NCBI GenBank assembly: GCA_036339975.1
Contig: JAYYZV010000155.1
Span: forward strand, 9,405 to 73,404
Direction of reading: 5' to 3'
DNA: 64,000 nt
From: UBA830 sp036339975
GTDB lineage: Bacteria; Pseudomonadota; Alphaproteobacteria; MPNO01; UBA830
Shown here: piece by piece, positions 26,757 through 35,458 of the stretch
Layout of the letters: each line of letters starts with the position of its first letter
Numbering within the stretch: the stretch's first letter is position 1
Notes under the pieces: generated by a model
Told to the model about the DNA's origin: nothing
Database searches by the model: none
The model's input: only the letters and a program-made list of their open reading frames with translations
Made by a program: the position numbers and the translations under genes

Positions 26757-27971
26757 TCACGCACCCGCCGGTTGCAACCGCTCGACCGGTTTATCGTCTA
26801 TAGGGAAGTGCAGCGCTGCAGCGATGATGCCAAGTAAGATACCTACCCACCAGATCGTATCGTAAGAACCCGTGCTTTCGAAAAATACACCCCCGAGCCA
26901 GGCACCGACGAAACTTCCGAGTTGGTGGCTGAAAAATACAATTCCTGTCAGTGTTGCCATGTACCTCAGGCCGAATATACGCGCGACGAGGCCGGAGGTC
27001 AGGGGCACCGTAGCTAGCCATAGAAGGCCTATTGCCGCTGCAAAGATGTAGGTGCTCCAAGGCGTGACAGGTAAGAGGATGAAGATCGCCAACACCAGAG
27101 AGCGAAGAAGGTAAATTGAAGTCAGTAGGTATTTCATTCGCCATCTGCCGCCCATTGCGCCCCAGAACAGCGTACCGAGAATGTTGAACAAACCGATCAA
27201 CGATAGCGCTGTCGCGCCGACCCAAGGGTCTTGTCCTGCTTCGCTGAGAAAATTGGGCAAGTGAGTACCGAGAAACATCACCTGATAACCGCAAACGAAA
27301 TATCCGGCGGTAAGTAACAGAAAACCGCGATGAGCCATCGCTTCGCCGATGGCGTCCGTGAGTTTTTGTGCTGGTGCCGCACCGGAAACGGCAGACCCGC
27401 GCGTCTCATCTTTCATCGCGGTAGCTAGTGGGACAATAAGCGCGACAAGACAACCAAAAACGATGGCGGTGATAGCCCAACCGTATCCGTTGATAAAAAA
27501 CTGTCCCATCGGGACCAAGGCGAGCTGGCCGGACGAACCTGCGGCACTACCTATACCGAGAAATAGGCTGCGACGCTTTGCGTCGACACGCTTAGTGATC
27601 GCTGCGAGGATAATAGGAAAGCCCGTAGCGCTGAGCCCAAGACCTAGCATCAACCCAGCGGTTAAATTCATATGCATTGGCGTTTGCACCAGCGACATAA
27701 GGATGAGTCCACCGGCATAAAGCACGCCGCCGATCGCAATCATCCTCCCTGTTCCGAAGCGTTCGGCTAGCGATGCGGTGATCGGAGTAGTTAGACCCCA
27801 GATCACCGCCTGAAGTCCGATAGCAAAGGAGAAGTCGCCCACACTTAGCCCCGCCGACTCTGTCATCGGGTCTAGCAGAATTCCGAAAATGTTACGTGCG
27901 CCAAAACTGATGAACAGGATGATAGTTCCGCAGGTCAAAACGACCATTGGGGTGCGCCAAGTGTTTTTCAT
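26757..27971 (-). CDS. MFS transporter (OFA/YbfB-like), copy B
   Basis: This 404-residue carrier starts at the ATG at 27971 (a TTG at 28004 is an alternative). It shows the same architecture as copy A: TASLAERFGTGRMIAIGG near residue 65, GIGSAAGSSGQLALVPMGQFF, and the C-terminal HQLGSFVGAWLGG. The 125-bp gap to copy A holds no gene. Placement next to the UbiD decarboxylase gene suggests transport of an aromatic or other organic acid. That is inference from context. Confidence 0.87.
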   Translation of the reverse strand: MKNTWRTPMVVLTCGTIILFISFGARNIFGILLDPMTESAGLSVGDFSFAIGLQAVIWGLTTPITASLAERFGTGRMIAIGGVLYAGGLILMSLVQTPMHMNLTAGLMLGLGLSATGFPIILAAITKRVDAKRRSLFLGIGSAAGSSGQLALVPMGQFFINGYGWAITAIVFGCLVALIVPLATAMKDETRGSAVSGAAPAQKLTDAIGEAMAHRGFLLLTAGYFVCGYQVMFLGTHLPNFLSEAGQDPWVGATALSLIGLFNILGTLFWGAMGGRWRMKYLLTSIYLLRSLVLAIFILLPVTPWSTYIFAAAIGLLWLATVPLTSGLVARIFGLRYMATLTGIVFFSHQLGSFVGAWLGGVFFESTGSYDTIWWVGILLGIIAAALHFPIDDKPVERLQPAGA

Positions 27972-28218
27972 GATCAAAAAATTCCTCAAAGATCTTAGAG
28001 ACAATATTCGATTTTAGTTTTCCCTGCCATCTAGGACATACACCGTTGGTCAGCGGTGAATAGGGCTTCTAGTTAATGGGTGGCAGCAGACGTTAGAACT
28101 CGTATCCGTTCGCCGGCATGTCGCGTGACCGGGTGCCGGAAATGTTTAAATCAGAAAGACCCAGCGTGTCGTGCCACGAGCAATGTTGGATAGCCAGGGC
28201 GCTCCTTAGCAGGCTCAT

Positions 28219-29697
28219 TCAATCCATCAGATAACCGTATTTCTCCTTCGCCTCGCGAACCAATTCCGGCTTCGGCGCATTGACGGTTGGGAAGCTATCT
28301 TTCCAGTGGAAGGGCTTACAGGCGTCGATTATTGCCCTGCTGTTGGTGATGTTGCCGTTAGCTTTCTGTTCGGGTGTCAGGCGAGGATCGGCAGGAGAGG
28401 TCCAGGCACCCTTTACGATGTCGATCGTTGTCGCAGGGTCGCATCGTGTACACATGGCCCAGATGAGCTGTTCCAGATTGGTTACGTCTATATCTTCGTC
28501 GACCACGATTATAAATCGGTTGGCGTAATTTGCTGCCTGACACTGGGCCGCTATATGGCCGGCCTGTTTCGAATGACCCGGGTAGCGTTGCTTGATAGCC
28601 ACGCCATGGAGTAATCGTGATGCACCGATTTCGTGGCACCAAACACTGGTGACGTCTGGCACGCCAGCGTCTGCCAAATTTTGTTTCAGCATGGCTGACC
28701 GCAATACGGCTCGGTATCGTGCCATCTCGTCCGATCCCTGCCCCATTGGCGGCACCCCCAATATGATTGGGTCGTTACGATGATATATCGCCTCTACTTC
28801 CAGAACTGGTTCCGGGTGCTCACCGCTGGCATAGTAGCCCGTCCATTCGCCAAAGGGACCTTCGTTTTTTACTTTACCTTCATACAAATGTCCTTCGAGG
28901 ACGATTTCTGCATTAGCGGGAAAAGGTAAGCCGGTGATTTTGCCGGCAACACATTCCACTGCCTTACCACGAATGCCGCCGGTTATATCCAGCTCGAACG
29001 TTCCGTAGGGCGCCTCGGCCCCGCCGTTAAAGAACGCGATGGGCTCACCACCGATAACCATTGCTACTGGGCAAGGTTCACCCTTCGCCCAGTATTTGTT
29101 TCGGTGCACAAAACCGTGTTTGCCGGTTACCATGAAACAGCCAACGGATTTTTTATCATGGACCATGGCGCGATAGGCGCCGCAGTTCATCCACCCTTCG
29201 TCCGGATCGCGGGTAACAGTATATGTGCCGGTGCCGATATAACGGCCACCATCTTCTGGGTGCCACATAGGTGTTGGGAACTTCATTAAGTCGACATCGT
29301 CATTGGTGAGTATATTCTCGAATACGGGGCCATCCTCGACCATCACGTGTGGAATGGTCTTGCGTTCTTTTACGAAGGCGTTGAAACAGCCGTCGGAAAG
29401 CTCTTGCTTGGTGAGATGATCAGGAAAGCCCAGCGTCATATTACGACGCAACCCACCGAACACATTGATTAGTACTCGGAAACCGTCTGGACAGCCCGGT
29501 ACCCTGTCAAATAAAACCGCGGGGCCGTCGTCTTCCCGGATCACCACCTCGGCGGCAAGCCCGATGTCCTTTTCCCAGCTGGCGCCGTCGACGCGTTTAA
29601 GTTCCCCGAGGCGGTCTGCCTGCTCGATCCAGTCGCGCAGATCTTCGTATGTGAAATTCTGGGCCGTATTGGCCCGTGATTGATCGATGTTATCCAT
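28219..29697 (-). CDS. UbiD-family prenylated-FMN (de)carboxylase, subunit 1
   Basis: This protein of 492 aa belongs to the UbiD family, which decarboxylates or carboxylates unsaturated and aromatic acids with prenylated FMN, Mn and K. Active-site residues in the same register as Fdc1 are seen: Asn171, Arg176, His194 (metal), and Glu279/Glu284 in EGPFGE. It is probably catalytically competent. The cofactor-making enzyme UbiX is not in the window. It follows the zinc-ribbon gene by 9 bp and is the last gene of a PhyH-UbiD-zinc ribbon-UbiD run. Ubiquinone biosynthesis seems unlikely given the company. Confidence 0.92.
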   Translation of the reverse strand: MDNIDQSRANTAQNFTYEDLRDWIEQADRLGELKRVDGASWEKDIGLAAEVVIREDDGPAVLFDRVPGCPDGFRVLINVFGGLRRNMTLGFPDHLTKQELSDGCFNAFVKERKTIPHVMVEDGPVFENILTNDDVDLMKFPTPMWHPEDGGRYIGTGTYTVTRDPDEGWMNCGAYRAMVHDKKSVGCFMVTGKHGFVHRNKYWAKGEPCPVAMVIGGEPIAFFNGGAEAPYGTFELDITGGIRGKAVECVAGKITGLPFPANAEIVLEGHLYEGKVKNEGPFGEWTGYYASGEHPEPVLEVEAIYHRNDPIILGVPPMGQGSDEMARYRAVLRSAMLKQNLADAGVPDVTSVWCHEIGASRLLHGVAIKQRYPGHSKQAGHIAAQCQAANYANRFIIVVDEDIDVTNLEQLIWAMCTRCDPATTIDIVKGAWTSPADPRLTPEQKANGNITNSRAIIDACKPFHWKDSFPTVNAPKPELVREAKEKYGYLMD

Positions 29698-29706
29698 GGT
29701 AGTTTT

Positions 29707-29883
29707 CTAATTCTTAATAATTTCCTTGGCGTCTGCTGACGTGAACGCATGGCCACAGCTCGGACAGATCAAGTCGATATCGCTCATCTTCAGCAACGCA
29801 GGTGATACATGAAACCAGTGATCGCATTTCCGGCACTGAGCCCAGTTGGAATTGCCTTGTTTTTCGAACGGTGCGTCGGTCAT
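29707..29883 (-). CDS. Small zinc-ribbon protein between two UbiD genes
   Basis: This 58-residue gene sits between the two UbiD genes, 8 bp after one and 9 bp before the other. It encodes MTDAPFEKQGNSNWAQCRKC at its N-terminus. Two CxxC pairs (Cys17/Cys20 and Cys40/Cys43) form a zinc-ribbon or rubredoxin-like site. Its size and place recall the small D subunit of hydroxyarylic acid decarboxylases (Vdc/Shd BCD) and the small gamma subunit of phenylphosphate carboxylase, but no sequence identity could be measured here. Function is therefore inferred from context. Confidence 0.8.
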   Translation of the reverse strand: MTDAPFEKQGNSNWAQCRKCDHWFHVSPALLKMSDIDLICPSCGHAFTSADAKEIIKN

Positions 29884-29891
29884 TTGGAGTC

Positions 29892-31304
29892 TCAGCTGGG
29901 CCAGCTAGACATATCCACACCGTCCAATGTCGCCGTCGCGGCGGCCAATGCTTGGTCAGATACTCTGTTGCGGGGTGCCACGGGTTTGGGCTGATTTGGC
30001 AGGGCGGCGGCTGGGAGTGTTGCGTCGATTGCGGCTTTGGTGATGGTATTGCCAGACGCCGGCGCGGAAGGGTCGAGCGGCGCTAAGGTTAGACCGTTGA
30101 GACGAATTACATCGCGATGCCATTGCACGCGGGTGGCCAGAGCCCACATTGCCTGACGGTCGTCGAAAATATCTATATCATCATCGAACGCATACACCGC
30201 CTTTAGACGCCGGAAGGCGATTGCCGCCATCATGGCATCGCGAGCTTCGCCGGGGCGTGGGTTCTTAAACTGCAGATAGGCATGGAACCGTCGCCCTGAT
30301 ACCGGCACATGTACGTTGATCAATGAAGGCGACACCTGACGAGCAAGAGAATAAACGTAGCCTTCCATACCCATGTTGTCTGGGACGAGGTGGTCGGGTA
30401 GGCCTGACCCGCAATCGTGGTAAATAGCATCCTTCCGCCGGGTTATGCATGTCACTTCAACGACCGGATTGGGAATCTGTGGCCCCTGATAGCCGGAAAA
30501 CTCAGCGAAAGGACCCTCGGCCTCGATCCGGTTGGGCGGAAGAAAACCCTCGATCACGATCTCAGCGTCCGCCGGTACCATGATTTTGTCGCCATGGGTC
30601 ACGGAAGGTGCGAGCCGTAAAGGCTTGCCGAGCGCACCGCCGGCGACGCCCCAATGGCTTTCCGGATAGCCCAACTTTGACTGCGCACCCATTTCGATCG
30701 CCGGGTGATGGCCGATCCAGATAGCTACCGGACAAGGCTCGCCATTTTTCCAGAACTTCCGGAGATTTATCATGTTGTGCGAAGTTTCCAGCATATAACA
30801 GCCCATCAAATTTTTTCCACGGACCCACAGCCGCTGGATTCCCATATTGTCTATCCCGGTATCCGGATCGTAGGTCACAACATGTCCGCAGGTTACGTAG
30901 TGTCCGGCATCTCCATCATGCTGGCGTAGAGCCGGTAAAACCTGAAGATCTGCAACATCGCCTTCCTCAACGATTTCGCGTACCGGAGCCGAGGTGGGAT
31001 CGACCGTGACCGGATCTATCGCACGTGCCGAAAGCCCGGCCATTTCCTTGGCCGAGTTTCGATGATCTTCTATCCCCATGGCTCTTGCTGAAAGTTCGCG
31101 GCTAGCGAACAGATTGGTGAGCACCGGCATATCAGAAATTCTTCCGTTGGGAAGTTTCGGCTGGCGTACCAGAATTGCGGGGTTGGCATTCCTCGCCGCC
31201 ATGACGTGCTGTAGTGCCGTGATTTCCTGTTCGACTGCAATAGGTTGGTCAGGCCGAAATATCGCATTGTCGATTTCGTTAAGGTAGGTGCGTAGATCAG
31301 TCAT
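29892..31304 (-). CDS. UbiD-family prenylated-FMN (de)carboxylase, subunit 2
   Basis: This second UbiD homologue (470 aa) is distinctly diverged from the first. The catalytic register is kept: Asn153, Arg158, His176, and Glu263/Glu268 in EGPFAE, where Ala replaces Gly. The start overlaps the preceding PhyH gene by 8 bp. Two diverged UbiD chains in one operon suggest either a heteromeric enzyme, like the alpha and beta chains of phenylphosphate carboxylase, or two successive decarboxylations. Confidence 0.9.
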   Translation of the reverse strand: MTDLRTYLNEIDNAIFRPDQPIAVEQEITALQHVMAARNANPAILVRQPKLPNGRISDMPVLTNLFASRELSARAMGIEDHRNSAKEMAGLSARAIDPVTVDPTSAPVREIVEEGDVADLQVLPALRQHDGDAGHYVTCGHVVTYDPDTGIDNMGIQRLWVRGKNLMGCYMLETSHNMINLRKFWKNGEPCPVAIWIGHHPAIEMGAQSKLGYPESHWGVAGGALGKPLRLAPSVTHGDKIMVPADAEIVIEGFLPPNRIEAEGPFAEFSGYQGPQIPNPVVEVTCITRRKDAIYHDCGSGLPDHLVPDNMGMEGYVYSLARQVSPSLINVHVPVSGRRFHAYLQFKNPRPGEARDAMMAAIAFRRLKAVYAFDDDIDIFDDRQAMWALATRVQWHRDVIRLNGLTLAPLDPSAPASGNTITKAAIDATLPAAALPNQPKPVAPRNRVSDQALAAATATLDGVDMSSWPS

Positions 31305-32139
31305 TCGGGGCTGTCGATCTTTCCACTTCGGAGATATTTTCGGGATCGATATAGGAATTCCAGAAGTCGTTGTAGTACTTCAAATTGGCTGGGTCGAGGT
31401 CACGCTCGGGCAATGGGTCGCGTTTCCAATATCCGTAATCGTCCTTTCCGCGCACCAGGATTGCGGTGTTTAGCTGATTAGTTGGCTTTACGTGCGTCGG
31501 ACAGAAGACGAATAAGATTCCCACACGGCGACGATCGCTGGTGTTGGGTTCCGACGAATGCGCCAGCCGGAAGTGGTGCAAGGTGCACTCTCCCGGGTCC
31601 AATTCGACGTTGATAGCGCCGGATTCGTCAAACTGGTCTGATGAAATTTTTTGTCCGCGGGCTAACATGTTCTGCGGGTCGTGAGTTTCATCATGCATCA
31701 TTTCCGGATCGTTGTGACTGCCGGGAAGGTATTTAAGGCAACCGTTGTCGAAGTGACTATCGGTAATTGCGATCCAAGCGCTCCATACTTCCATCGGCTC
31801 GTACCCAAAGTAAGCCGAATCCTGATGCCAGGTCACAAAGCGTGGGTCGCGCGCATCCTTGGGCCAGATCGCACAGGTCGTAAGCAGTATGTCAGGTCCT
31901 AACACGTCTTCTATGGCGTCCAGAAGTTTGGGTGTTGTTCCGAGCTCGAATAGCCACTTAAACAGGACATGTGGTTTTACTGAAAGCAATTCCGGTACAT
32001 CGATACCCTGCCGCGCCTCAACTGACTCATACGCGGCCCTTACTTTGGCTATATTGTCACTATCCATAATTCGGACCGGAAAGACGCATCCGTCCGCCTG
32101 CGCGCGCTTCATTTGCTCTTCCGTCAGCAACTTGGTCAT
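31297..32139 (-). CDS. Phytanoyl-CoA dioxygenase (PhyH) family protein
   Basis: This iron/2-oxoglutarate dioxygenase has 280 aa. The iron triad is His105 and Asp107 (HQD) with the distal His194; Arg204 probably binds 2-oxoglutarate. It overlaps the second UbiD gene by 8 bp and so is the first gene of that operon. Family members hydroxylate CoA thioesters, phosphonates, ectoine and others. An oxygen-dependent enzyme leading a UbiD operon argues that the pathway runs aerobically, at least in part. Confidence 0.88.
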   Translation of the reverse strand: MTKLLTEEQMKRAQADGCVFPVRIMDSDNIAKVRAAYESVEARQGIDVPELLSVKPHVLFKWLFELGTTPKLLDAIEDVLGPDILLTTCAIWPKDARDPRFVTWHQDSAYFGYEPMEVWSAWIAITDSHFDNGCLKYLPGSHNDPEMMHDETHDPQNMLARGQKISSDQFDESGAINVELDPGECTLHHFRLAHSSEPNTSDRRRVGILFVFCPTHVKPTNQLNTAILVRGKDDYGYWKRDPLPERDLDPANLKYYNDFWNSYIDPENISEVERSTAPND

Positions 32140-32440
32140 TTCCGCTTTCTCCCACGAAACAGAGCAAAAGAATGGCGGCGTGAGGCGGCAGTGTCCAGAG
32201 GATTGGGGTAGGCTCGCCTGGAAACCAGAGAAATTCCGGGGGTCGCGGACTACGTCTTGTTAACCACGCGGCTGCTCTATAAGATTTCGATCGATTGTTT
32301 GTCTGCACCACCGGTTCGGAGGTTTTGGCTGCGGGTTTATTGTCCTAGCAAACAATTGCGATTAGTCGGGTCGCGGGGGAGTGCGTACATTTGACATACA
32401 GCCGGGGGTTTTCCCGGTATCCAAATCAGGGAAACGCATA
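32140..32440. other. Intergenic region between divergent PhyH-UbiD and TRAP operons
   Basis: These 301 bp hold no convincing gene and must carry both promoters. Near the TRAP side there is a perfect TTGACA hexamer (32391-32396) and a short hairpin, CCGGG (32402-32406) / CCCGG (32413-32417). I see no good -10 hexamer at the standard 16-18 bp spacing. The hairpin may be an operator or leader structure. Confidence 0.4.
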
Positions 32441-33505
32441 ATGGGAAAATTTAGGGTGATTAGTAGGGGTATCGCAGCGGCAGCAGTGTTAGGGGCCGTG
32501 GCAGTATCCCCGGTACAGGCGCAGAAATATAATTTCAAACTCACCTCCTTTGTCCCGGCAAAGGGCGGTTTTTGGAATAACTACATGGGTCGTTTCATCA
32601 ACGCTGTCGATCTGATGACTAACGGCCAAGTAAAAATCAAGGGTTACAGTGTGGGTGTGCTAGCAGGCCCATTTGATGGATGGAAAGCGGTTCAAAAAGG
32701 CACTGCCGATATCTGTTATTGTTATCCGGGCTTTGCGGTCAATGCTGATCCGTCAAACGGCATCTTCGCCGGCATGGTGGGCGGGATGCCGATGGAAGAG
32801 TTCATGCACTGGTTCGTAGCTGGAGAGGGAACCAAACTACTCACAGAGATGAGAAGCAAAACACAGAAGCTTCACCCCGTTGTCACCGGTTTTGGGCCAA
32901 CAGAGATATTTCTGCATTCCCATCGAAAAATTCAGACCATTGCCGATCTCAAAGGAATGAAAATCAGAACAGCGGGAGCCTGGGCTGATATTTTGAAATT
33001 GGTGGGGGCATCGCCGACGGTTCTACCGCCGGCTGATATATATACTGCGCTAGAACGGCGCGTGATTGATGGAACGGAATTCACGTCGCCGTCAACAAAT
33101 ATCAAACTAGGCTTTCATAAAATTGCTAAGTACATCATCGTCCCAGGTATTCATTCTCCGTCTCACATGAATGAAGCCGTATTCAGTGAGAGTACTTGGA
33201 AGAGCCTGCCCAAAAAGATTCAAGAGCAGATCACGGCCGCTGGACTCTACGCTGGGTTTAGGACGGCTATGAAGGCTGGTCTGGATGACATCCAAGCCAT
33301 GGAAACTATGAGTAAAGGCAAAAACGAGTGGGTTTCACTTACTGCGGCCGCACAACAAAAAATTAAGGACCTTGGTCGGGAATGGTCTTTCGATCAGGCA
33401 AAAAAACAGTCGGCTAAAGGAAACCCATGGATGGCGAAGGTTGCGGGGTCTTACTGGGGTTTCTATGACCGGTGGAAGAAGTACGGTACCTACCGGCATA
33501 ACTGA
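32441..33505 (+). CDS. TRAP transporter solute-binding protein (DctP family)
   Basis: This periplasmic receptor has 354 aa, starting at the ATG at 32441 behind an AGGGA ribosome site. The signal peptide runs through about residue 27, ending in VQA. The conserved Arg176 in KGMKIRTAGA is the residue that pairs with a substrate carboxylate in DctP receptors. It captures an organic acid for the membrane pair encoded downstream, driven by a sodium gradient. The substrate is unknown; an aromatic acid or an alpha-keto acid would fit the neighbourhood. Confidence 0.92.
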   Translation: MGKFRVISRGIAAAAVLGAVAVSPVQAQKYNFKLTSFVPAKGGFWNNYMGRFINAVDLMTNGQVKIKGYSVGVLAGPFDGWKAVQKGTADICYCYPGFAVNADPSNGIFAGMVGGMPMEEFMHWFVAGEGTKLLTEMRSKTQKLHPVVTGFGPTEIFLHSHRKIQTIADLKGMKIRTAGAWADILKLVGASPTVLPPADIYTALERRVIDGTEFTSPSTNIKLGFHKIAKYIIVPGIHSPSHMNEAVFSESTWKSLPKKIQEQITAAGLYAGFRTAMKAGLDDIQAMETMSKGKNEWVSLTAAAQQKIKDLGREWSFDQAKKQSAKGNPWMAKVAGSYWGFYDRWKKYGTYRHN

Positions 33506-33520
33506 CCATAAACAAATTCT

Positions 33521-33570
33521 GGGGCCGAAGCCTTTGCATCTATAAATGCTTTGACTTGAGCTTCGGCCCC
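33521..33570 (+). terminator. Stem-loop between TRAP receptor and permease genes
   Basis: GGGGCCGAAGC (33521-33531) pairs perfectly with GCTTCGGCCCC (33560-33570), an 11-bp stem with a 28-nt loop. A short GATTTT follows. It lies 15 bp after the receptor stop and 9 bp before the small permease ATG. Such intercistronic hairpins stabilise the upstream message or attenuate transcription so that receptor outnumbers permease. The tract of T is short, so complete termination is unlikely. Confidence 0.6.
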
Positions 33571-33579
33571 GATTTTAAA

Positions 33580-34128
33580 ATGCGTCGCATCCTCTCCATA
33601 GTTGACAGGGTCTCGGTTCTCCTCGCCGTGATAGCGGGGGTTATGTTGCTGGTCCTGATTGTTGACATGATGTACGAGGTCGTTTCACGTCGCGTGTTCT
33701 CCGCACCGACGCTATGGGCTTACGATATCGCTTATATGGTCAACGGTGTCGGTTTCCTTTTTGCTGCAGGTTACACACTCCGCAAAAACGCCCATATACG
33801 CATTGATTTTCTGTCTACGCGGCTGGCTCGACGGCATCAGGACTGGATCAATGTGGTTGCGTACATTTTTCTAATTTTTCCGGCATTATTGTTTTTTGTC
33901 ATCGGCGCGTATTCTGAATTTGTAGAGGCTTTCAAGACGAATGAACTCGACCCAGCCAGCCCTTGGAAACCTCTGTTGTGGCCGCTTTTTGCGGGTCTGT
34001 TGATAGGATTTACAGGCCTTTTTCTGCAGGCCGTTGTGGAATGCATACGACATACCTATAGCGCCCTTGGTTTAATTCTGTCGCCACTGGAGCAGTCAGG
34101 AGACAGCCTGACCGAGAAAAATGGCTGA
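33580..34128 (+). CDS. TRAP transporter small permease (DctQ family)
   Basis: This four-helix membrane subunit has 182 aa from the ATG at 33580 (the frame is open from a TTG at 33556). Helix segments are visible at about residues 13-34, 49-68, 88-108 and 130-150. It couples with DctM and overlaps its start by 8 bp, so translation is coupled. The Trp and Arg pattern around TLWAYDIAYMVNGVGFLFAAGY is typical of DctQ. Confidence 0.9.
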   Translation: MRRILSIVDRVSVLLAVIAGVMLLVLIVDMMYEVVSRRVFSAPTLWAYDIAYMVNGVGFLFAAGYTLRKNAHIRIDFLSTRLARRHQDWINVVAYIFLIFPALLFFVIGAYSEFVEAFKTNELDPASPWKPLLWPLFAGLLIGFTGLFLQAVVECIRHTYSALGLILSPLEQSGDSLTEKNG

Positions 34129-35446
34129 TCTGTCCTTAGCTGTTTTTATGTTTCCGATGCTGTTTTTGCTGGTATTTGCAGGTATACCGGTCGCATTTAG
34201 CCTGATCGCTACAGCCTTTCTGTTCGGTGTGATGGAGTTCGGCATGGTGCTGCCAACTCAATTCCACAGCCGTCTGTTCGACGTAACATCCAATTTTGTG
34301 CTTGCCGCTATTCCGTTGTTTGTATTCATGGGTGCGATGCTGGAGCGTGCGGGCATCGCTGCCCGACTTTTTGAAGCGATCAAGATCTGGTTTGGCGCGC
34401 TGCGCGGTGGCCTAGCGATCACGACCATTATCATGTGCGGCATCTTTGCGGCTTCGTCTGGTGTCGTCGGCGCGGTCGAAATTGTCGTAGGCCTGATGGC
34501 GGTGCCAGCGATGATGGGGGCTGGATATAAAAAGGATCTTGCAGCCGGCACAGTCTGTGCCGGCGGGTCTTTGGGCACTACTATCCCGCCATCCGTAGTC
34601 ATTATCGTTTATGCGTCCATCACAGAACAGTCAGTCGGCGATCTGTTCGCCGGAATTCTTATTCCTGCCGGAGTGCTGGTTAGTTTGTTCCTAGTCTATA
34701 TCGTCGGCCGTTGCCTATTGCAGCCCGAAGCGGGCCCCGGTCTCTCCGCTGACCAAGAAAGAGTACCACTATCAACTAAGTTATGGTTGATGCTGACAGC
34801 TTTACTTCCTGCGTCGTTACTGATCGTCGCTGTCTTAGGTAGTATTTTTGCCGGTATCGCGGCTCCAACGGAAGCGGCTGCCGTGGGAGCGATGGGCTCC
34901 GTTCTTCTCGCGATCGCCTATCGTCAATTTTCTTTCCGTATTTTGAAGGAAGCCGTGACCCAGACAATCAAGATCACGTCGATGGTAATGTTAATCGTAC
35001 TCGGTGGGATTTTATTCGCCAGCGTGTTCATCATTCAAGGTGGTGACGACCTGGTATCCAATATTGTAGAAAGCACCGGCCTAGGGCCAGCAGGGATCGT
35101 GGTAGTGTTTTTGCTGGTTGTCTTTGTGCTTGGATTCGTTCTGGATTGGATATCGGTGTTAATCATCGTGCTACCGATCGCCGACCCGATCGTCCGTGCG
35201 GCAGAGATAGATCCGCTATGGTTCGGCGTTATGGTTTGTATCATCCTGCAGACATCGTATTTGACACCCCCGATGGCACCGTCAATCTTTTATCTACGGT
35301 CTATTGCGCCCAGAGAAATTACCTATATCGACATGTACAAGGGTGTCGTGCCTTTTGTTTTAGCGCAACTCCTGACACTGGCTATGGTCGCGATTTATCC
35401 CGTGACCGCCACGTGGTTACCGGAGGTTCTGTTCGGCGGCTTCTAG
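34121..35446 (+). CDS. TRAP transporter large permease (DctM family)
   Basis: This 441-residue protein has about twelve membrane helices and forms the substrate translocation path. The DctM signature GSLGTTIPPSVVIIVYASITEQSVGDLFAGI near residue 148 is clear, with the sodium-binding-region GIAAPTEAAAVGAMG near 248. It overlaps the small permease gene by 8 bp. Its stop is 12 bp from the convergent aminotransferase gene. Confidence 0.94.
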   Translation: MADLSLAVFMFPMLFLLVFAGIPVAFSLIATAFLFGVMEFGMVLPTQFHSRLFDVTSNFVLAAIPLFVFMGAMLERAGIAARLFEAIKIWFGALRGGLAITTIIMCGIFAASSGVVGAVEIVVGLMAVPAMMGAGYKKDLAAGTVCAGGSLGTTIPPSVVIIVYASITEQSVGDLFAGILIPAGVLVSLFLVYIVGRCLLQPEAGPGLSADQERVPLSTKLWLMLTALLPASLLIVAVLGSIFAGIAAPTEAAAVGAMGSVLLAIAYRQFSFRILKEAVTQTIKITSMVMLIVLGGILFASVFIIQGGDDLVSNIVESTGLGPAGIVVVFLLVVFVLGFVLDWISVLIIVLPIADPIVRAAEIDPLWFGVMVCIILQTSYLTPPMAPSIFYLRSIAPREITYIDMYKGVVPFVLAQLLTLAMVAIYPVTATWLPEVLFGGF

Positions 35447-35458
35447 AGCCACAAACAG

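Noticed and set aside
29714..29920. 68-codon frame overlapping the gap between the UbiD genes
   Set aside because: The other frame encodes a zinc ribbon with two CxxC pairs and neat operon spacing; this one has no such features.
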